A stretch of 24,212 bases of DNA from Plakobranchus ocellatus (lineage: Eukaryota; Mollusca; Gastropoda; Plakobranchidae): positions 644,726 through 668,937 of the forward strand of contig BLXT01000008.1 in assembly GCA_019648995.1 (NCBI GenBank), given 5' to 3'. Positions 10,801 through 19,800 of this stretch are shown here, piece after piece. Under the pieces are notes generated by a model. It saw only the letters and a program-made list of their open reading frames with translations, made no database searches and had not been told where the DNA came from. Both the position numbers and the translations under genes were made by a program. Position 1 is the first letter of the stretch. Every line of letters starts with the position of its first letter.

Positions 10801-13800
10801 TTAAAATTTTGAAGTTGGTCATGAAGCAGGATGTAAATGAAAGATAAAATTATCAGGTAAATATGTCGGGGAAAAGAATGTTGATCTTGGACACTGAACT
10901 GATTAGAGAGTAAGAGTGAAAAATAAGTGAAAGAGCCCATCAGTGTTACTCACAACATTCCCATATTAGTGTTTGTTTCATTAGGATTCCATGTTAACTG
11001 TTAGCTCATTAGATTCCCTTGTCAGCTGTAAGTCCTTTAGATTCCTATGTTAGCTGCCAGCTTATTAGATTCTGCTAATTGTCAGCTCATTAAATGCCCT
11101 TGTTAGCTGTCAGCTCATTAATTCTATCATCAGTTTAATATGTCAGCTGCAAGAAACTAAGTTAGGAAAACTATATGGTTAAGAGACCTTTGCATAGCTG
11201 ACAGTTTTAGGGTAGGAGGATTGTTGACGTTGATAGATAGTTAAAAATTCAGTGTCATGTTTTAATTTACTTTTGATTTTGAGCGGTTTAAGAAAGCACT
11301 TTTTTTTTTCAAAAGAAAAAAAAAAAGTTGAGACAGTCTGTCAATAACTTAAGTTCTTCCTCCTGCTGCTAGGATCATGCGCAGCGAACCTTTCATTGTT
11401 CTCAACGTGGCCCACCAGACTGTGAAGCGAATGTCTAACTTTGTACGCCAGATTGACTTTGCTCTCGACTGGCAGATGCTGGAGGCTGGGAAAGCACTTT
11501 TCAGGTGAGCACTGAGATTTCACATCGTCCTTGACCTTTTGGTGATTTTGTTAAACACCAATTTTTTTTTTAATTCAGTATGAGGTAACAATTTTTACTC
11601 CCTGCTCTTGTTGGTTTTCCTTTGTATGTGGTTACAATTTTATCAGTGCTTGTATGTTGTTTTTTTTTTTTATTATTCCAGACAAGGAGACACAAGTGAC
11701 AGCATCTTTATAGTCTTGACCGGTCGGCTGAGGTCAGTGATCACTTCAGTTGGGGGAAAGAAAGAACTGGTCAATGAGTTTGGCCGTGGAGAATTGGTGG
11801 GCATTGTGGAGGTGCTGACCCAGAATGAGCGAGCGACCACTGTGTTAGCCATCAGGTAGGTTCACAGGTGTTGTGAGGCAAACGTTTCAAAAGCTGATCC
11901 TGTGAGGACAGTGGAGATAGCATTTCAGTGTAAAATGACGCCCATGCTCAGACTAGCGTCTGGAAACAGGAGTAGGTTCTGATTGTTCAAGGTTTGCGAC
12001 ATTTTTTCTAGATTATTATTGATTTCCTCGCTGCTTTTATTTCACTGAGTTGTAGAAGACCTAGCTGCTGCTCATTTAGTGCTGGGTGGACAGAGAGGAG
12101 CAATCACAAAATTGTCTTGACCACTACTGGGATTCGAACCTGGGAACTCTCGCTTGGTCCAATTTTCATAAGTAGGGTAAGGGAAAAAAAAATTTGTTCT
12201 TAATGATTTCTGTCAAGAAATATCTGGTGCGTTGCATTATTTTACGGAGGTTCTATGTATAAATTGTAAAATTCGGGAGTTGTTCAGGCCAAGATAAAAT
12301 TTGATCTGTCTATATGAAGTGAGTTATTTGTGGGAAAATAGCGCATCATGAATGACACATTTTTTAAGTGGCTGAAAATGTCAAAAAAAGTTTTTTATGT
12401 ATTACAAATTTTCATCCTTTGCAATTTGTATGTTGTCTTTTGCTTCTTTCATATGCTTTGTTTTAAACCTCTAATTAGCAGTTCACGACAAGCAACTCAT
12501 TTCGCATGAAAAGGTCACAAGTTTAGTTGCCAAGATATATGATTTCAAAAGATTTTTACCCATCTCTTTGAATTTAAGAAGTTTATGATTTTGGGGTGGA
12601 GCGGTGGCTCATCTGGTAAGGCAGCTGTCTACCTTGGAGGTCGAAGGTTCGAATCCCAGTCCGGGCCAAGTCAATTTTCCATTGCTCCTCTGTGTCCACC
12701 CAGCACTAAATGGGTAGCTAGGTCTCTTAAGATCGGGCGAAAATAAAGGCAGCGAGGAAATCAATGGCAAACTACCTCATAATGCCGTATGCCAAGAACA
12801 ATCAGGACCCTACTCCTGGTTCCCCGATGCTTGAATTAAGCGTGGGACCCACTTTACTATGATTTGTGAAATTTGTTCTAAATTCCCTTTTCTGGGTCTT
12901 TATGGTTTAGCTGGGAGGGTGTTAGCCTGAAGGTGGGGAGAACTCTATGCTGAGAAGGTTGGTATGAGAGCTACTGTAGTTAGATAACAGTAATATCCAA
13001 GGGATATGAGGCTGCCTTCTGCCAAAGATTTATTAAAAGATACACACAAAGTTTAACTTGATTCAGGTTAAGTGAATGAGGCAACAAAAAGTGACAGAGT
13101 CACAAACCCTGAGATAAATGCTAAGTGGTAACTGGGCCATATCTATAGCTAGTCAGTTAGAACTTATGCAATTGAATGTACTCAATAAAACGATATGAAA
13201 TAATTTGTGTCTTGGTCCGGATTTTCAGGGATACAGAGGTGACGAAAATTCCCAGCGAGCTTCTCTCCTTAATCAAACTGCGCTACCCGCAAGTTGTGGC
13301 TCGACTCATCCACCTGCTGGGCACCCGCATCCTCGGCAACTTGCAGCAGCGCAACAACATAAACCTCCAGGCTTCTGTCTCGCTTGACAATGGGGTCTAT
13401 AATGGTGTGTATTTGTGTTCCTGTAGGGGGGGAGGGGGAAGGAGACTGTTACTGGCTTGACAGTGGAGTCTATTATGGTGTGTATTTGTGTTTCTGTAGG
13501 CAGGAGAGGTGGGGCTGTTACTGTCTGGCTTGACAGTGGAGTCTATTATGGTGTGTATTTGTGTTTCTCTAGGCAGGAGAGGTGGGGCTGTTACTGTCTG
13601 GCTTGACAGAGGAGTCTCTATTTGTTTGTGTTTGTGCCCCATTTTGGAAGAATTTACTTTTTTATGTCTTGGTAGTTTTGGAAGCTGTGAGAGAGAAACA
13701 TAATCCCTGAGCTGCGATAGAGTGGAATCTTTCCTGGAGTTTTTTTTTTTTTTTTTTAACAAATCAAGTTAGAAGATCTGCTGATTTTAAACCCAGCATT

Positions 13801-16800
13801 AAAAATACAATATGAAGTCAGATATGTATGCAACAAGACTTCTACTGTAATGTGAGTAATGATCTTGGTTACTTTGAGTGCCTAAATTGTTGGTTGTGCT
13901 GTCAGAAGAATTTCACAAAAAAAAAAAAATGTGAGCAAAAATATTGGATGGAAGAAAATCACCAAAGTAAACAAAAAAAAAAAAAAATAAAAAATTCAGT
14001 GATAATTTCAAAGTAAATTTATTCAAAACTGTCCTTATGAAAAACAGTTAAAAAAAAAAATTGTGTATTATGCGAGAAATTTTTATAAATAAAAAAGTGG
14101 AAAAAGACCCCAAAATTGATCGAGACTGACCCACAATTAAAAAGCCCACTGAAAGAAGTTCCAGGTTGTTTCAATGATAACAAATTAAAAAAAAAAAGGA
14201 CTTTTGACTTGTGCACACTGGTGTAGAGATAGTTCGTGTGGACCATTTCAAAGGCTTAGAAAATTGGCACCTGGTTTTAAAATTAATTGTTTAATTTTGT
14301 TTTTCTTTGAACAATTAATGTTGGTCACAGACAATCTTCTCTCAGACCTGCCAGCCACTACTAGTTTCAGTAACATGCTAATACTACTGAAATGAGGCAC
14401 TGAAAGAAGATATATATTTAAAAAAAAAATCCCACTGAATTTGTGTTTCTAAATAACTGATGCGACCTTTACCTTAGTAAAGCAAAATAGTATGAGCTGT
14501 GTAAAAGCTGGTGGAGATGATTATTAATTGCTGTATAGTTCTCTTTAACTGTATTTTCTTGGCATGAAATTCTTTCTCACTGGTCCTGCATCAATAACAG
14601 CACGGACATAACATTTGTTCAGGGGACCATTTTTCTCAATAGAAGGCCGCTACTGAAATTCGTTGTAAAATACTGCTCTATTAGCCAGAAACTGCTGAAG
14701 CTAGATTTTTCAAGTTGTCAGCTATGATATATCTGAGAAAAATTGAACAAAAGAGTAAACTCCCTATAAACTCCTCACTAATCTCTGTATTTCTTTGTGA
14801 AAATTTCAGATATGAAGATGGAGCGCTCGACAGTGGCAAACTTGGCCACTATTGCAATAGTGCCAGTCACAGAGGACGTTCCCCTGACCAACTTTGCCCT
14901 GGAGTTACAGCATGCACTGCTGGCTATAGGTCTGGTATTGCACTCTATTGGGACGCAATCGATATTTAATATAAGAATCTGATTCTGTAAATGAATTTTC
15001 CATAGAGAGTAACTTTTTTTTAAAAGAGTGAGAATTTCATATGTGGGGCAAATGAATGACGGGGCAATCCCCTGTAAAGCTTAAAAAAAACTTACAGGAT
15101 GTTAGTATTATTTGTACTACATTTTGTAAAAGGAGTTGAAGAGAAACAAAAACCCCAAATGAACAATTAATTCAGGAATGTCACCTTTAAAAGTTACGGG
15201 GTATGGAATTGTCCCAGGTATGGAGTTTCTCAAGAAAAAAAGTATGGTTCACCGCAATTTCTTTTGCCAGGTGTATATCTCTAGAAGTAAACATATAATT
15301 GATATATTCTTTACTTCAGTTCAACTTCAACTCAACATGACTTCCTGCATCAAAGTCATCCTTGTTTTCACTCTCAAAGAGTTTTCTCTGAGTAAGGATC
15401 TATCAAGAAATATGCCATACAATGCACTGAAGGTGGAATCGGGCTCTTGTTTCTGATTAAGAAATAAGGGTTACTATGAGTTACTTTACATTGAGAGAAT
15501 TTATCGTGCAGAGAAGGGAATTGTTTGTGAGTGATGCTGGACAATTCTGTAGGGTAGTACTGGGTGCAGTAGAAGGCCTATAATATAATTGAAAATAGGT
15601 GAAAATCTAACCTTTTCTAGCTAGGCTGTATGTACTTATGTGTTGTTTTCCTCAGGGCCGACTGTCAGGCTGACTCCAGATATTGTGAGGGCCAGGCTTG
15701 GCACAGCAGCTTTAGACGGGTAAGTGAAATCAAGTCTTCTATTAGCTGAGTTAGATGAGTAAGTGGAGAAATCGGGTCTTCTCTAAGCTGAATTAGACGG
15801 GTAAGTGGAGAAATAGGGTCTTCCCATAGCTGAGTTAGATGAGTAAGTGGAGAAATCGGGTCTTCTCTCAGCTGAGTTAGATGAATGAGTGGAGAAATTG
15901 GGTCTTCTCTTAGTTGAGTTAGATGGGAGAATGGAGAAATTGGGTCATCTCTTTGCTGAGTTAGACGAGTAGGTGGAGAATAAGGTCTTCTCATAGCTGA
16001 GTTAGACAGGTAAGTGGAGAAATCAGATCTTCTCATAGTTGAGTTAGACGGGTTACTGGAGAAATCGGGTCTTCTCATAGCTGAGTTAAACGGGTAAATG
16101 GAGAAATAAGGTCTTCTCATAGCTGAGTTAGATGGGTAAGTGGAGAAATCAGGTCTTCTCTTTGCTGAGTTAGGTGAGTGAGTGGAGAAATGGGGTCTTC
16201 TCTTAGTTGAGTTAATTGGGAGAATGGAGATTGGGTCTTCTCTTGGCTGAGTTAGATGAGTGAGTGTAGAAATCAGGTCTTTTCTTAGCTGAGTTAGATG
16301 GGAGAATGGAGAAATTGGGTCATCTCTTTGCTGAGTTGGACGAGTAAGTGGAGAAATAAGGTCTTCTCATAGCTGAGTTAGATGGGTAAGTGGAGAAATA
16401 GGGTCTTCTTAAGAAGAAATGGGAAAAAACATATATCTCACTTTGTAAGTTAGGTAAACTGCCCTAGATAATGTATCTGCATTAGGTTGTAAATGGAAAA
16501 CCAATTTGTCTTTCAGTTCAGATCTGTAGAAGTATATGGGAGTCAGGTCTAGGTCTTGTGTATAGAGAATCTAATAAAATGTATACTTTTATAATTTCAG
16601 CCCCTAGATATTTTTGAGTGGTATCATTATGTGGTTTATAAGAAGAATGCTTAGAACTCCATGGGTAGCAAAGAAATCAAATGAAAAAGTTTTAAAAGAA
16701 GCTCACACAAAAATATCTCTCATGAACAAAATACGTAAACGCCAAGCAACCTTTTTTGGCCATGTGATGAGAAAAGGAAAGATGGAGCACATTGTGACTA

Positions 16801-19800
16801 CAGGTATGATGGAAGGAAAAAGGAGCAGAGGTAGACAACGTGAGAAGATGTTGGACGGACTGACAAAGTGGCTTAACGCAGGAAGGGTGACACAAGCACT
16901 GACGGCAACGATGGATCGAGATGTGTGGAAGGACATGGTCGCCAACGCTACAAAGCAGGGCACTTGATGATGATGATCATTCATTCAACAATCGTTTTAT
17001 TTCAACTTTAGAGACATTATTGGATTGAAAAGCCTATGTGATAAATGGAAAATCCTTGAGAGAGTTGAGGCGTCAATGGCACAGTGGCTAGCGAGTCCGC
17101 CCTGAGATCTGCAGGGACCCCTCTGTCACAGGTTCTAGTCTTGTCATCGGCGCCCTGGCCTGGTGGAGGGCCTGAAAGCCTGAGATCACCTTGTTGTGGA
17201 CTGGCTATATACAAAAACCAAACCAAAACCTCGTGAAAGTTAGGAGCATTCTTATTATTACAAAAATTGGTGGCAATATTTTGTGTCACTATGCTGTAGA
17301 TCTTTATCTGTTGCTAGAAATTCTCATTTTTAAAATTTTTTTTATTTTACTGTAGGCTGCTAGTGTGTTTGTGCAACAGGTTGACTGAAGCATAACAAAA
17401 AGGGATAGGACCCGTTTTAAATCTTTCATCCACAAAAAAAAAACAAAAAACAAAAAAAACGGTTAAATTCTTTTTCATACATCATTTAGTGACCAAACTA
17501 AAGGTTAGCTACGATTTAAGAAACAGAATATGGAAAAAAAATATTCATAAATAATAAAAATAGAAATATTTACAATCTGTGTTCATGTCACAATCACAGA
17601 GTGAACGAGTTCCGGCTGTTCAACTGGCTATCTCAGCAGGAGGACATTCACCGCATGGTCCTGTACCAGTGTGACCATCAGCTGACCAAGTGGAGCAAGC
17701 ACTGTCTGCGGCAGGCGGACTGCATCCTCATTGTGGCTCTGGCAGACAAGGAACCCACTATAGGACCTGTGAGTTTTCTGCAGCAGGCATGCTGTTGCTT
17801 ACCTTGGAAACCTGGAGAATCTGCTGTTCTTTCAGATAAAAGAGATACTTTTCTTTACCTCAGAACTCTTGAGAATCTGTTGTTCTTTCAGATAGTAGAG
17901 ATGCTGTTCTTTACCTGGGAAACCTGGAGATCTGTTGTTTTTCAGATAGTAGAGATGCTGTTCTTTACCTGGGAAACCTGGAGAATCTGTTGTTTTTCAG
18001 ATAGTAGAGATGCTGTTCTTTACCTCGGAAACCTTGAGAATCTGATGTTCTTTCAAATAGTAGAGATGCTGTTCTTTACCTTGGAAACCTGGAGAATCTG
18101 TTGTTCTTTCAGATAGCAAGGCTGTTCTTATTTCAGCCAGCAGCGAGCAGAGCTGCTTTATGTTCCATTCTGTGAGCTACACGGTTGTGGCAAAGTTTGG
18201 ACATCAGGAATTTCTGGTAGCGTGATGGAACTTTTTCCTCTTGAAAATAATGCAGGATTATTGTAGCAGGTTTTACAGATGTCAAGACATAATGAGTCAA
18301 AGACATAGAGTAACACAGTTCTTATAACCCTCTAGATCAGTCCTAATGTGTGATGTGTCGCAAAGAAAACTTTTATAGGGAAACAAGAATTTAAGAGTTT
18401 TTTCCCTTCTTTTCCAAGAAAAAAAAGTCCCATACCTTAACCCCCAAGCAGTGTAGCTCTACTCAGTTTTCACCACCACAGAACTGGCAGGCAGGCTAGT
18501 TCAATGAATAAACTTTAGATGGGCCTGCACATAAATTAGATCTCAGTTTCAAACAAGGTGTAGTTCTTTTCAAGAATTTTTATACCAAATCTGATTTCAT
18601 CTGGGCTTTCCTCATTTGGTTTAAATCAAGAAAATTTTTCTCATGCTTGCAGCAGGTAGTTTTGTCCAATGTTACATGCATTCAGTCTGTCATCTCTGGT
18701 CATATCCAGGGGCGTTGGTGGCACAGCAGCTAGCGAGTCTGCTCTGAGATCTGCAGGGACCCCTTCTGTTGCTGGTTTGAGTCCCACCACCAATGCTGCG
18801 GCCTGACAGAGGGCCTGAAAGCCTGAGATCACCTTGTTGTGGACTGGCTATATACAAAACCTTGGTTATATGCTCGAAAATTAATTTGAAGTTGACAGTA
18901 TTGCGAGGTTTGAAAGGATTAGAGCTAAATTTCTAAGATTATATAAAACTGTATATTTTTCATCAATATAATTTTTTCTTTTTTTTTTTTTTTTATTGTT
19001 TCCTTGGCCAGATTGAGAAAGAGCTGGAGAACATTGCAGTGCGTGCCCAGAAAGAGCTTGTTCTCCTGCACCACGAGGATGCTGAGACTCCTCGCAACAC
19101 GGCAGAGTGGCTCAATGTGCGTGGCTGGCTCTCCTCTCACCACCACCTGCGCTGTCCCAAGCGTGTGCTCAAAGTCAAGTCCCCAGCTAAGACAGTGAGT
19201 GTGTGCTATACGAGGGAGGCTGGTGGGATTAGGGGTGGCTAAGCTTAGTGTAGATTTTGCTGACAGTTCTTGGTCAAATTTATGTCAGCATGGAATAGTT
19301 TTTTGCAAGAAACTAATCGTATAATCTGATTTGGTTTTTCCTCCCAGCCTTTGTAGCTTTGTTGGGTTCCAATCTTGAGGTAATGCAAAGCCAAAAAAAA
19401 AAATAAATAAAGAGAGATCCACTGTCATGATGAACCTTTGAGGGATAAAAGTGATTTAGAAATAACAGAAGCAATATGTTCTTGCAATAATTTTCTGTGA
19501 AGGATCCACTGAAACTTCAGAGAACCACAACCAATAGTTCAATTTTTATGTAAATATTGTAGAAAACATTACTTCAGCCCAGCATTTAAAAAAGCTTTAA
19601 TACAACTGACAAAACCCCTGTTTTAAAATCCTTGCTTTTCCCCTTCCTGTTCAGCTTGAGCTGTACGAGAAGCTGTTTGACAACCCTCCCAACAGGATGG
19701 CTGATTTCTCTCGCCTCGCTCGCTTCCTCACAGGCACATCTATTGGCTTGGTGTTGGGAGGCGGTGGAGCAAGGTAGGTCTGGCTTTTTTCTGGCTTTTC

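Noticed and set aside
12890-12960. tRNA-like stretch (GTTTAGCTGGGAGGGTGTTA)
   Set aside because: It has an A-box-like start, but the B box is poor and no second copy was seen. At most a decayed SINE, and not an intact tRNA gene.
14715-14969. Longer open frame over exon 14 (reading GALDSGKL)
   Set aside because: Wrong phase. The exon 13 carry-over base selects the frame giving [10 protein letters not shown], which matches the family.
15665-16120. 151-codon open frame on the - strand with a 14-residue repeat
   Set aside because: It is the antisense of the 42-bp minisatellite. It stays open because 42 is divisible by three, and no protein family is recognisable.
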